A stretch of 64,000 bases of DNA from Komarekiella delphini-convector SJRDD-AB1 (lineage in GTDB: Bacteria; Cyanobacteriota; Cyanobacteriia; Cyanobacteriales; Nostocaceae). The notes below the pieces were generated by a model that was given only the letters and a program-made list of their open reading frames with translations, was not told the DNA's origin and did no database searches. The stretch is taken from contig NZ_VJXY01000020.1 of assembly GCF_014831675.1 (NCBI RefSeq), positions 1-64,000 on the forward strand. Direction: 5' to 3'. A program made the translations under genes and the position numbers. Below are positions 37,354-45,919 of this stretch, one piece after another (the first letter of the stretch is position 1; each line of letters starts with the position of its first letter).

Positions 37354-38322
37354 ATGACTTACTTAGAAACAGCAGCGCAATTCTATGGCGAAGTCGCCCA
37401 AACACCACAAGTTGGACTTTGTTGCGTCCAAAGCACACCCCTGCAACTACCGGGACTAAAAATTCCTGTGCCGATGCAGGAAATGAACTATGGTTGTGGT
37501 ACTACCGTTCACCCCACCGAACTAGGAAATCAACCTACTGTGCTGTATGTGGGTGTTGGTGGTGGCTTAGAAGCATTGCAATTTGCTTATTTTTCCCGCT
37601 ATCCAGGGGCAGTAATCGCTGTTGAACCAGTTGCAGCCATGCGAGAAGCTGCTACACGTAACTTGGAAATTGCAGCTCAAGAAAATCCTTCGTTTGATAC
37701 CAGCTTTGTCAAAATTTGCGATGGTGATGCCTTTAATTTACCTGTTGCTGATACTACCGTCGATATCGTGGCACAGAATTGCCTGTTTAACATTTTTGAA
37801 CCAGAAGATTTGACCCGTGCTTTAAAAGAAGCATATCGAGTATTAAAACCAGGCGGACGGTTGCAGATGAGTGATCCAATTGCTACTCGTCCAATTCCAG
37901 CACATTTACAACAAGATGAGCGGCTAAGAGCCATGTGTTTATCAGGCGCTCTTACCTATGAAAAGTACACTCAACTTATTATAAATGCTGGCTTTGGTCA
38001 GGTTGAAATTCGTGCTCGTCGCCCTTACCGTCTACTTGATTCCCAGACTTATAACCTAGAAGAAAATTTACTTTTAGAAAGTCTCGATTCTGTTTCTTTT
38101 AAAGTTGCCATCCCCGAAGACGGTGCTTGTATTTTCACTGGAAAAACAGCAATTTATGCTGGTACAGAACCCTTTTTCGACGACTCAGCAGGTCATCTGC
38201 TTCAGCGTGGTATCCCCGCAGCTGTGTGTGACAAAACTGCTGCTAAGCTTGGAGCTCTAAAGCCAGCAGAAATAATGGTTACGGATTCGACCTGGTACTA
38301 TAGTGGCGGTGGCTGCTGTTAA
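37354..38322 (+). CDS. arsM: Arsenosugar-pathway arsenite methyltransferase ArsM
   Basis: 322 aa. SAM-dependent methylation of arsenite is the first step toward arsenosugars. The Rossmann-like core has VLYVGVGGGLEALQFAYF, then IAVEPVAAMREAATRNLE, and YRVLKPGGRLQMSDP. Cysteines suited to As(III) binding are at GLCCVQS (23-24), NYGCGTT, DGACIF and the terminal GGGCC. The length and N-terminus fit the arsenosugar-type ArsM rather than the shorter classical ArsM. It is 15 bp from the transporter gene and in one operon with arsS. Confidence 0.92.
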   Translation: MTYLETAAQFYGEVAQTPQVGLCCVQSTPLQLPGLKIPVPMQEMNYGCGTTVHPTELGNQPTVLYVGVGGGLEALQFAYFSRYPGAVIAVEPVAAMREAATRNLEIAAQENPSFDTSFVKICDGDAFNLPVADTTVDIVAQNCLFNIFEPEDLTRALKEAYRVLKPGGRLQMSDPIATRPIPAHLQQDERLRAMCLSGALTYEKYTQLIINAGFGQVEIRARRPYRLLDSQTYNLEENLLLESLDSVSFKVAIPEDGACIFTGKTAIYAGTEPFFDDSAGHLLQRGIPAAVCDKTAAKLGALKPAEIMVTDSTWYYSGGGCC

Positions 38323-38337
38323 CTCCGAATATTTGAA

Positions 38338-39303
38338 ATGCTGTTAATCAGTATCAGTCTATTTCTGGCTACGCTTTTTTTAGCTTACTCAAATGGCGCA
38401 AATGACAACTTTAAAGGTGTAGCAACGCTGTTTGGTAGTGGAACAACTAGCTACCAAACAGCGATTTTGTGGGCTACTTTCACAACTTCTGCGGGTGCGA
38501 TCGCTTCGATTTTGTTGGTAAGTAAACTAATTAAAAACTTCTCTGGCAGAGGAATAGTACCAGATGCGATCACCAATACATCAGAGTTTCATCTTGCAGT
38601 AGCGATCGCTGCTGGTTTGACAGTACTCATTGCTAGCCTTACAGGATTTCCTATTTCTACAACTCACAGTTTAACAGGTGCGCTGATTGGCCCTGGATTA
38701 GTAGCGATCGGACTCAAAGTTAATTTTACAGCTTTAGGAAATTCATTTTTTTTGCCTCTATTACTTAGTCCGATAATCGCTATCTCATTGGCAGCAGGAG
38801 TTTACAGTTTATCTAACTATATCAATTCCAGATGGCGCTTACCAGCAAATCCGAGAATAGTTGATACTTGTCATTTTATTAGCGCTGGGGTAATCAGTTT
38901 TGCCAGAGGATTTAATGACACTCCCAAGATTGTTTCACTGATTCTAATTATTGAATATTTCTCAATTCAAGGAGGAATGATCACTATAGCGATCGCAATT
39001 GCACTTGGTGGTTTACTTAACTCCCAAAAAATTGCCGAAACTATGAGTACAAAAATTACTTCAATGAATAAAACTCAGGGCTTATCAGCTAATGTGGTAA
39101 CTGGAGTTTTAGTCATTGCAGCTACTCAGTTTGGGCTGCCTGTTTCTACCACTTATGTTTCAATTGGTTCCATCTTTGGAGTAGGACTGATTGCTAAGAA
39201 AGCCAATAAACGTGTCTTTTATCAAATACTAGTTTCGTGGCTTTTAACTTTACCAATTGCTACAATTATTAGTGGAATAATCTACAGATTATTGCAAGGT
39301 TAG
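38338..39303 (+). CDS. PiT-family inorganic phosphate (or arsenate) transporter
   Basis: 321 aa, very hydrophobic, about ten transmembrane helices. It has the two inverted PiT signatures: YSNGANDNFKGVATLFG near the N-terminus and FARGFNDTPKIVSLILI in the second half, plus FPISTTHSLTGALIG and LPVSTTYVSIGSIFG. PiT proteins move phosphate with H+ or Na+. Lodged between arsM and arsS with gaps of 15 and 27 bp, it probably handles an arsenic-related substrate or supplies phosphate when arsenic is present (inference). Confidence 0.9.
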   Translation: MLLISISLFLATLFLAYSNGANDNFKGVATLFGSGTTSYQTAILWATFTTSAGAIASILLVSKLIKNFSGRGIVPDAITNTSEFHLAVAIAAGLTVLIASLTGFPISTTHSLTGALIGPGLVAIGLKVNFTALGNSFFLPLLLSPIIAISLAAGVYSLSNYINSRWRLPANPRIVDTCHFISAGVISFARGFNDTPKIVSLILIIEYFSIQGGMITIAIAIALGGLLNSQKIAETMSTKITSMNKTQGLSANVVTGVLVIAATQFGLPVSTTYVSIGSIFGVGLIAKKANKRVFYQILVSWLLTLPIATIISGIIYRLLQG

Positions 39304-39330
39304 AAAAATATATTTAAGGAGTAATAATTA

Positions 39331-40338
39331 ATGCAAACTAAACAAATAAATCAACTAGATAAATTTATTACACCATTCAAACATAAACTTAGTTCATCTT
39401 TGACAAAAAAGGAAATCACTGTTTTACAGATTAATCTGGGTAAGCGCTGTAATCTTGCCTGTACACATTGCCATGTCGAAGCCAGTCCTAGACGAACAGA
39501 AGAACTTTCCCCAGAAATTTGCCAACAGTTGATTAAGGTAATCCACAGATTTCCCGAAATCAAAATAGTTGATTTAACCGGTGGCGCACCAGAAATGAAT
39601 TATGGATTTAAGCCATTAGTAGAAGCAGCAAAGTTAACAGGTAAACAGGTAATTGTCCGCTCTAACTTGACCATTTATTTTGAAGATCAGTTTGGTGATT
39701 TACCAGAATACTGTGCTAAACACCAAGTGAGAATAGTCGCATCTCTGCCTTGCTACCTAGCAGATAATGTTGATAAAATGCGCGGGACTGGTGTTTTTGA
39801 TAGTTCAGTCAAAGCCTTACAATGGCTGAATCAGCTTGGCTATGGTAAAGAGCCAAATTTAATTTTAGATTTAGTATACAATCCCCAGTTGCCCACTGGT
39901 GAAAAATTTTCCTTGGCTCCTGAACAGACAAACCTAGAAAGAGATTACAAAATGTTCTTACAAGAACATTTTAATATTGTGTTTAACAACCTCTTCACCA
40001 TTACCAACCTACCAGTTGGTAGAACTCAAATGTATTTAGAACGGAGAAAGCTGTACGCTAGCTATTTGCAATTTTTAGAGTCAAATTTTAATCACAGTAC
40101 AGTTGAATATTTAATGTGTCGTGATGAACTTTCAATTGACTATCTGGGAAATGTATATGATTGTGACTTTAACCAGATGATGAATCTACCCGCGAAAACT
40201 CACAATGGTGAACCCTTGACAGTTACAAAATTGCTAGAAGCTGGCAGTTTAGATTTGATTAATGAGATACAAACAGCCGCTTATTGCTATGGTTGTACTG
40301 CTGGGTGTGGTTCTAGTTGTGGTGGTGCTTTGCTATAA
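39331..40338 (+). CDS. arsS: Arsenosugar biosynthesis radical SAM protein ArsS
   Basis: 335 aa. The radical SAM cluster motif is CNLACTHC (Cys40, Cys44, Cys47) within LQINLGKRCNLACTHCHVEA. TGGAPEMNYGFKPLVEAAK follows, as in ArsS. The C-terminal domain has MCRDELSIDYLGNVYDCDFN and the Cys-rich end YCYGCTAGCGSSCGG, suited to auxiliary cluster or arsenic binding. ArsS joins dimethylarsenite to a 5'-deoxyadenosyl group to start arsenosugar formation (family knowledge). An AAGGAG site precedes ATG. Confidence 0.93.
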   Translation: MQTKQINQLDKFITPFKHKLSSSLTKKEITVLQINLGKRCNLACTHCHVEASPRRTEELSPEICQQLIKVIHRFPEIKIVDLTGGAPEMNYGFKPLVEAAKLTGKQVIVRSNLTIYFEDQFGDLPEYCAKHQVRIVASLPCYLADNVDKMRGTGVFDSSVKALQWLNQLGYGKEPNLILDLVYNPQLPTGEKFSLAPEQTNLERDYKMFLQEHFNIVFNNLFTITNLPVGRTQMYLERRKLYASYLQFLESNFNHSTVEYLMCRDELSIDYLGNVYDCDFNQMMNLPAKTHNGEPLTVTKLLEAGSLDLINEIQTAAYCYGCTAGCGSSCGGALL

Positions 40339-40357
40339 AGTCATCAAAGGAAAATTT

Positions 40358-40375
40358 TGTTACAAATTCTGTTAC
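40358..40375 (+). promoter_or_regulatory. Direct repeat TGTTAC-N6-TGTTAC upstream of first Yfr1-like RNA
   Basis: TGTTAC at 40358 and 40370 (12-nt spacing) lies about 55 nt before the CTCCTCACACC core. The same pair with the same 12-nt spacing precedes the second RNA copy (40865 and 40877), so it is probably a promoter or activator element of this RNA family. Confidence 0.55.
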
Positions 40376-40397
40376 GTATACATCACTAATAGTTAGA

Positions 40398-40490
40398 TGG
40401 GTTTATGATGAGATGTAGTTAAGTCTCCTCACACCACACCAAAAAGCCGCGGAATCTTATAAGTTTCCACGGCTTTTACTTTTTATTGGA
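40398..40490 (+). ncRNA. yfr1: Yfr1-like small RNA, copy 1
   Basis: The core CTCCTCACACC is at 40425-40435. It is unpaired between a short 5' region (gggtttatgatgagatgtag) and a terminator hairpin aaaagccgcggaa / ttccacggctttt (40442-40479) with a T-rich tail. This is the layout of Yfr1, a cyanobacterial regulatory RNA whose single-stranded CUCCUCACACC core pairs with porin and other mRNAs. The 5' end is estimated. A T precedes the core instead of the usual A. Confidence 0.8.
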
Positions 40491-40860
40491 TATAAATTCA
40501 GTAATTAGCATATCCCTATCAAAATATTTTAATCCGATATTAATAAGCATTCTTATGCGGATATAAGTTTGCTCAAGAGAATATATACTGTTTGTTTTTG
40601 TTATAGCAACTATAAGTTACTTTAAATCGAGGTCAGCCTTAAGGTTAATTGACATAAATTTGATACAAAAAATATAGTCTGCAATGTGGGAGTATGTTAA
40701 TTCTCCTTGGGGATGATGGTAAGCTATTACGCTTTTAAATTGCACAGTCACTCATGAGGTTCGTTAACTGCTGACGGTTAACTGTCAACCGTCAACAGTC
40801 AATAGCCAACACGAAAAGATGTGCAGATTATATGCGCGACAGCTTATCATCACTAAGAAA
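40490..40860. other. Spacer between the two Yfr1-like RNAs
   Basis: No gene. It holds a repeat related to the one near 12230-12300 (gacggttaactgtcaaccgt, 40771-40790, self-complementary, followed by caacagtcaatagccaacac). Remaining sequence is AT-rich. Confidence 0.5.
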
Positions 40861-40864
40861 ATTC

Positions 40865-40882
40865 TGTTACCAAAATTGTTAC
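40865..40882 (+). promoter_or_regulatory. Direct repeat TGTTAC-N6-TGTTAC upstream of second Yfr1-like RNA
   Basis: TGTTAC at 40865 and 40877, identical in motif and spacing to the pair before copy 1, and 53 nt before the core of copy 2. Confidence 0.55.
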
Positions 40883-40900
40883 GAGTGTATTGCTATGGGG

Positions 40901-40988
40901 TAGTTAGTTTATGATGATATTTAGTTAAGCTCCTCACACCACATAGAAAGCCGTGAAGCTCCGCGTTTCACGGTTTTTTCTTTTTTAT
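40901..40988 (+). ncRNA. yfr1: Yfr1-like small RNA, copy 2
   Basis: The core CTCCTCACACC is at 40930-40940, preceded by tttatgatgatatttagtta, which matches copy 1 (tttatgatgagatgtagtta). A terminator hairpin aagccgtgaa / tttcacggtttt (40947-40976) with T tail follows. The terminator stem differs in sequence from copy 1 but keeps pairing, indicating selection on structure. The 5' end is estimated. Confidence 0.8.
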
Positions 40989-41068
40989 TAACCGTGCAGG
41001 CGCGTGAAAGCAGAGTGGGTTTTCTTTACATATTGCTCCATCACGCATTTATGCAACGCCAATTGATG

Positions 41069-42073
41069 CTATTCTACTGCCGCTAGATAGCTGACATGAT
41101 ACTGTTTAATTTGTTTTAAAGATTCATTTTGTCTCGAAGAAAAAGCGGTCATTACATAACCGCTTACTTCTACTTTGGCTTGATAAGTCCCAGTTCTACT
41201 ACAATCAATTGCAGTAAAATCAATCCGAATATTAGCCCATTCTTGATGAATTTTATCTTGAGTTAAAATTTGCCCTGATTTTGGATATTGCAGCCAATTC
41301 CAACCCTTCTGCATCCATATTTCTCGTTCCACAACTTGCTCAAGCTTTGATAAACCACCCCATCCCCGATAGTAGGGATAAAGTTCTTTGACAGAACCCT
41401 TACGCCATACCAATACATCTAGAATTTCTGGCTGTAAATGACCCCAGTAATGTCCTAGCGGTAAATCAACTAAGGTAGGTGCAAATTGGTGTCCACCAAA
41501 ATGACTGCATCGCCAAACGCGCAGATTTGCATTAGTTGCAGCATATTCAAAACGCAATTTTTTGTAAATGGGATAACCAAATCTGCTACAAGCCGCATCA
41601 ACATTACCATGTGTGCAGATAAGTAATTCTCTGATATGGCTACTTTTTTGTCGATACTGTTCAAAATCTGGTAAACTTGCTGGTTCTTTAATTAAAGCCA
41701 GTGCTAAAGCACCAACCTCACCATCGGGTACGAGAAATGCTTGTTTCTCATACTCAGCAAATAACTCGCCTGGGCGGCGATAGTAAAATACGTGTTTATG
41801 ACCAGGGATAGAATACTCTTTATCTGGTGCGATCGCTAGCTGTCGAATTGTCCCGCCACCTTCCCACACAAAGTTTAAAGCGTCTATTACTTCCTGTGGC
41901 ATGGGATTAGGTTCAATCCAAATGAGAATTGGCCAAGGTTGTGTAGCTTCAATAATTAAATATTGTTCCACAGCGATCGCTGATCCAATTGGGTCTTCTC
42001 CGTTGGCTTGGGAAATTTGTGAACAAAAACGGCAATGATTTTGAGTCTTGTTAATTGACATATTCAAATTCAC
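41069..42073 (-). CDS. Sucrase/ferredoxin-like family protein
   Basis: 334 aa. It matches the Suc_Fer-like family, thioredoxin-like [2Fe-2S] ferredoxin folds: CTHGNVDAACSRFGYPIYKKL, RVWRCSHFGGHQFAPTLVDL and LPLGHYWGHL. The cysteines in CTHGNVDAAC and the Cys/His in RCSHFGGH are candidates for the cluster. An N-terminal CRFCSQ adds a Cys pair. It starts with GTG overlapping the stop of the upstream binding-protein gene (GTGA), so they are translationally coupled. An electron-transfer role in releasing iron from imported siderophore is plausible (inference). Met5 is an alternative start. Confidence 0.85.
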   Translation of the reverse strand: MNLNMSINKTQNHCRFCSQISQANGEDPIGSAIAVEQYLIIEATQPWPILIWIEPNPMPQEVIDALNFVWEGGGTIRQLAIAPDKEYSIPGHKHVFYYRRPGELFAEYEKQAFLVPDGEVGALALALIKEPASLPDFEQYRQKSSHIRELLICTHGNVDAACSRFGYPIYKKLRFEYAATNANLRVWRCSHFGGHQFAPTLVDLPLGHYWGHLQPEILDVLVWRKGSVKELYPYYRGWGGLSKLEQVVEREIWMQKGWNWLQYPKSGQILTQDKIHQEWANIRIDFTAIDCSRTGTYQAKVEVSGYVMTAFSSRQNESLKQIKQYHVSYLAAVE

Positions 42074-43101
42074 TTTACTAAATATTTGAACAAATCATCA
42101 AGAATTTTATTGACTCCTAAAGGCCCACCCGCAAACCAATTACTTTGATTCACTACATATACTTGTTTCTTCTTAACCACTTGCAAATGTTGCCAAAGAG
42201 GATTTTGTAAATAATATGCAATGTTATTCTGAGATTCATTGATGATGAACAAAACATCTGCATCATATTTGTTTAAGTCTTCTATACTCACTTGTAAAGA
42301 ATGTTCTTTTTGATTTTTTTGAATTGATGTACGTTTTATACCCACATCATTAATAACTTGGTTAAATACAGCATTACTATTAAAAGATTTGAGGTTTTGT
42401 TCAGAAAAGCTAATTACAGATACTTCTTCGTGTAGTCGATTGACCATCTTTCGTTGAAATTCTTTAATTCGTTCTTGATATTGATTTAACACCAATTTGG
42501 CTTGTTCTTCCTCACCTAATATTTGGGCAATGTAGCGAAAATTATCTTGAAAAGAATTAAAGCTCTCCCAATCAACTAATACTGTAGGAGCAAAATTGCT
42601 AAGTTGATTGTAAATATTTTTTTGATATTCACGTCCTAGTATTAGGTCAGGTTTGAGCATGAGTATTTTCTCAAGAGAAGGCTGAAATGCACTACCAACT
42701 TTTTGAATATTTGCCACTTGCTCCTCAGTTATGCCACGAAATAAAACTCCTTGTTCGGGGACATAGGTAGCTATACCAATTGGTTTTACACCCAAAGCCA
42801 AAACAGGATCTAGGATAGTTGAATCATGTAAAGTAATGATACGTCGGGGTTTAATCGGAATCGTTGTTTTTCCAAGAGCGTGTTTAACTATTCGTGTAGC
42901 TACTGGTAATGAAGAAGTAGGTAAGGCATTATCAAATTGATGAGGGTTATAGTCAGGAATATGCTGACTAACCCATAGTAAAATGATAGAAACCAATCCC
43001 CAAAAGAATATTTTGATATAACTTATAAATTGGATTTTTACCTCCTTGAAAAAGTGATAACTAGTAAATACATAATTACCAACTAATGCGGTAATTAACA
43101 C
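42070..43101 (-). CDS. Iron-siderophore ABC transporter substrate-binding protein (copy 1)
   Basis: 343 aa from GTG 43101; FecB/FhuD-type periplasmic binding fold (VKHALGKTTIPIKPRRIITL, LDPVLALGVKPIG, LEKILMLKPDLILGREYQ, YDADVLFIINES). The start is doubtful: an excellent AAGGAGGT site (near 43040-43047) is followed at ideal spacing not by ATG, GTG or TTG but by ATC (43035). Initiation there would give an N-terminus aligning with the paralogue at 48523-49503. Unlike that paralogue (LLLAC), the lipobox Cys is replaced (LLWVS), so it would be a non-lipidated membrane-anchored or secreted protein. It overlaps the upstream receptor gene if GTG is used. Confidence 0.85.
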   Translation of the reverse strand: MLITALVGNYVFTSYHFFKEVKIQFISYIKIFFWGLVSIILLWVSQHIPDYNPHQFDNALPTSSLPVATRIVKHALGKTTIPIKPRRIITLHDSTILDPVLALGVKPIGIATYVPEQGVLFRGITEEQVANIQKVGSAFQPSLEKILMLKPDLILGREYQKNIYNQLSNFAPTVLVDWESFNSFQDNFRYIAQILGEEEQAKLVLNQYQERIKEFQRKMVNRLHEEVSVISFSEQNLKSFNSNAVFNQVINDVGIKRTSIQKNQKEHSLQVSIEDLNKYDADVLFIINESQNNIAYYLQNPLWQHLQVVKKKQVYVVNQSNWFAGGPLGVNKILDDLFKYLVK

Positions 43102-45700
43102 TCAGGCTTCGACCTCGTTCTAAATTATTCAACAGTTCATCAAGTCCACCACCTGCTTGAGAAAAGACAGAGGAATATTTGTTGTTGAATAGATTTTGAA
43201 TACCTACCTCTAAATTTCCCGAACCAATTTGAAAACTGCTGATGTAATCGACAACAAGATAATCCCTAATAGTCACAAAATCGCTACCAGCTTCAAAACC
43301 GCGATCGCGATTTCCTACATAGAGTAATTGCAATCGGTTACGCCAGCCAGGAGTAGTTTGATTTTCAATATAAGCTGTTAACTTCAATGGCTGAACTTCT
43401 AATGTCCGCAAAGCATTGAAATCACCATCTTCATTTTGGTCATCTTCACCCTCTGTCCAAGTCAAACTACTACCAAGTTTCCAGTTTCTTGATGCTTGCC
43501 AATCTAAAGTTGCCTCAACTCCGTAGTTTCTTTGAGGAGCGCGAATATATTGAATCGTACCGTCTGGTTGACCTCTAGAAGATAGACCCAGAGCAGAATA
43601 GTTAAAAAATCCGGCTAGAGTTGCTTGGACGTTGTTCCAATTACCACGGACACCAATTTCGTAGTTGTCTACTTTTTGCGGCTGGAGAAAGCGAACATCT
43701 CTATTAATGCTGAATCCTGGGGGTAAGAAGTTGAGGACGCGGAAAAGTTGCGGTACTGAATAACCTTGAGCAAAGTTAGCAAAAACACTGACTGTAGGAG
43801 TAATTTTATAGACAGTGCCAAGATTAAACACTGTGTCACTGAAATCTAGTTCGTCACCTGCAACACTTGGCCCAACATAGGGATCAAAATTATCATCCAG
43901 TAAAGGTGTAAATTCGCCCACACTAAAGTTAAAACGTTCGTGACGCACACCACCACTGAGAATTAGTTGCTCGTTTACATCCCATTGCGCCTGAGCAAAC
44001 AATCCTAAGCCACTCAAATCGAAGGCTGGGTAATAGACTTGTTCACCAATTTTACGCAGAATCCGGCGATCGCTACTACTAGCATCAAAAGCGATGGGAT
44101 TAAATATCTCTTGGCGAGTATCCCCTTGTTGTTGTTTCTCGTAATCAGCTCCCCATAATAAGGATACAGATGAAGCTAAGGGTGTTTGAATTTGCAACCT
44201 GCCGCCAAAAGCTTCTTCTTGCGAACCGAAGCGATTGATGGAATCCGCAAACCGACCCCGGTCATCTCTGCCTACTCCTAGTTCTTCAGAACTGCGATAA
44301 TAGGCTTGGGCTTGCAGTTTGCTACCAAAAATGCTCTCGTTAGTGTAGTTGAGGTTAACAGATGTACTAGAGATGCGTGGTGCATCAGTTCCTTCGTAAA
44401 CCTGATTTTCTTTTAAGGCGCTAGTTGTTTGCAATCCAGGGATTGTACGTGTAATTGGATCAGCAATAAAATTAATTTTACGAGAGTTATTGCCTCGATT
44501 GAATGTGAATTGTAAACGTTGCTGTTCACCAAGATCAATTCCTAATTTGCCCAATACATTTGTAGAGACAGTATTATCTGATGTAGCGTTGTTGCTGGGA
44601 ATGCGTGAGCCATTGGCATCAAAGAAACCGCCTACACTATTACGTGAGATGGAAAATACATAGTCAAAAATCCCATCTTTACCAGAAAACCCATATTGCA
44701 GGTAATTGCCGAAGCTATTTTCTCCCAAGAAAGCATCAGCACCAGCCGCCGCACTAACTCCAACTTGAGCAGTGGAAGTAAATCCTTCTTCTGTGGGTTT
44801 TTTGGTGATAATATTGACCACCCCACCAGATGCACCTTGACCAAAGACGGCTGTGGGGCCGCGTACAACTTCAATCCGTTCAATCGCATCTGGAGAAATA
44901 TACTCTAACTGAGTATTGACAAAGGAATTACCTTGTTGTGGTACGCCATCAATCAAAATTGATACTGGACGACCCCGCAAAGTTTGAGCATTACCAGCAC
45001 GGTTGAGTGAGTTTGGCGGGCCCAAGCCTGGAACTGTCCGGCCTAAGATATCTCCTAAATCATTGGTGATGGTTGATTGTTTCTCAATTTCTTCACGGGT
45101 AATAACTGTCACGCTACGCGGTACGTTGGTGATTGCTTCCTCTGTCCGCGTCGCCGTCACTACCAATTCAATTGACTCATCAATTTCCGCCGATGGTTGT
45201 TCTGTCTGTGGCTGTTGAGTTTCTGGCTGGGGAGGTTGTGAAACAGATGATGTAGCAACTTCTACACCCAAAATTAAACCCTCATCGCCGTCAAACAACT
45301 CCACTTTTGGTAAGGTTGTTTCACCTGTAACTGTCACCCTGATAGTATTAGCATCTAAATTGTTGACAGCAATATCCGTAATACCACTAATAGGGTTTTC
45401 TTGGCGAAATTCCTTAATTAATTGAACATTAATAATTTCCACCACATAGATATTCCCTTCACTTTTATTTACAGGTTGTAGCTTTTCCCCTTGATTTGTC
45501 TCTAAAATTATCTCTAGTCCTTTGTCAGTTGTTTGTAACTTGACATCGGTAATCTGAATTTGTGCTTGAGACAGCAATTGTTTAAGACTGGCAAAAGGTT
45601 TTTCGATTTTATGTCCTTTATCTTCTGCCCGCCCAGGTAGGTTAATTAACACTAATGCTAATATCGTCATCAAAACAAGTCTTTGCAGTTGACTAGCCAT
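43076..45700 (-). CDS. TonB-dependent siderophore receptor with AMIN domain (copy 1)
   Basis: 874 aa from ATG 45700 (MASQLQRLVLMTI); a TTG 12 nt upstream is possible but the ATG matches the paralogue. The signal peptide ends at LPGRAED. An AMIN domain (~45-145: ITDVKLQTTDKGLEIILET, then LFDGDEGLILGVEV) and a Gln/Pro-rich linker precede the plug (IELVVTATRTEEAITNVPRS, IERIEVVRGPTAVFGQGASG) and a 22-strand barrel ending NLFNNKYSSVF and LSVNYRISW. It should import a ferric siderophore across the outer membrane. A 21-nt tandem repeat lies upstream. Confidence 0.93.
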   Translation of the reverse strand: MASQLQRLVLMTILALVLINLPGRAEDKGHKIEKPFASLKQLLSQAQIQITDVKLQTTDKGLEIILETNQGEKLQPVNKSEGNIYVVEIINVQLIKEFRQENPISGITDIAVNNLDANTIRVTVTGETTLPKVELFDGDEGLILGVEVATSSVSQPPQPETQQPQTEQPSAEIDESIELVVTATRTEEAITNVPRSVTVITREEIEKQSTITNDLGDILGRTVPGLGPPNSLNRAGNAQTLRGRPVSILIDGVPQQGNSFVNTQLEYISPDAIERIEVVRGPTAVFGQGASGGVVNIITKKPTEEGFTSTAQVGVSAAAGADAFLGENSFGNYLQYGFSGKDGIFDYVFSISRNSVGGFFDANGSRIPSNNATSDNTVSTNVLGKLGIDLGEQQRLQFTFNRGNNSRKINFIADPITRTIPGLQTTSALKENQVYEGTDAPRISSTSVNLNYTNESIFGSKLQAQAYYRSSEELGVGRDDRGRFADSINRFGSQEEAFGGRLQIQTPLASSVSLLWGADYEKQQQGDTRQEIFNPIAFDASSSDRRILRKIGEQVYYPAFDLSGLGLFAQAQWDVNEQLILSGGVRHERFNFSVGEFTPLLDDNFDPYVGPSVAGDELDFSDTVFNLGTVYKITPTVSVFANFAQGYSVPQLFRVLNFLPPGFSINRDVRFLQPQKVDNYEIGVRGNWNNVQATLAGFFNYSALGLSSRGQPDGTIQYIRAPQRNYGVEATLDWQASRNWKLGSSLTWTEGEDDQNEDGDFNALRTLEVQPLKLTAYIENQTTPGWRNRLQLLYVGNRDRGFEAGSDFVTIRDYLVVDYISSFQIGSGNLEVGIQNLFNNKYSSVFSQAGGGLDELLNNLERGRSLSVNYRISW

Positions 45701-45834
45701 AACTCCACACAACCGAATGCAAAAATTGAGAAATTTTCTAAATAAATAATCTTTTACACTGCAAAACTTGACTCCAAAACTTCCTCAATTGGGAAACTAT
45801 GGACAGTATCTTAAGTGCAGCTTTTAGCAATTAC

Positions 45835-45919
45835 TATCAAGAAGCTTACAGGAAAGCCTAAAAGTATGAAGCGTGGACTTGATGGCTAGGCGGAATTTCT
45901 TGATGACTAGGCGGAATTC
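45835..45919 (-). promoter_or_regulatory. Candidate PchR-type operator and promoter of TonB receptor copy 1
   Basis: Tandem 21-nt repeats at 45879-45899 (ttgatggctaggcggaattt) and 45900-45919 (ttgatgactaggcggaattc) lie between the regulator and receptor genes. A second block (atcaagaagcttacaggaaa, from ~45836) precedes them at the same 34-nt spacing seen before receptor copy 2. The second repeat includes the stop codon of the regulator gene. The repeated two-box form suits an AraC-type protein with two HTHs. Confidence 0.75.
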
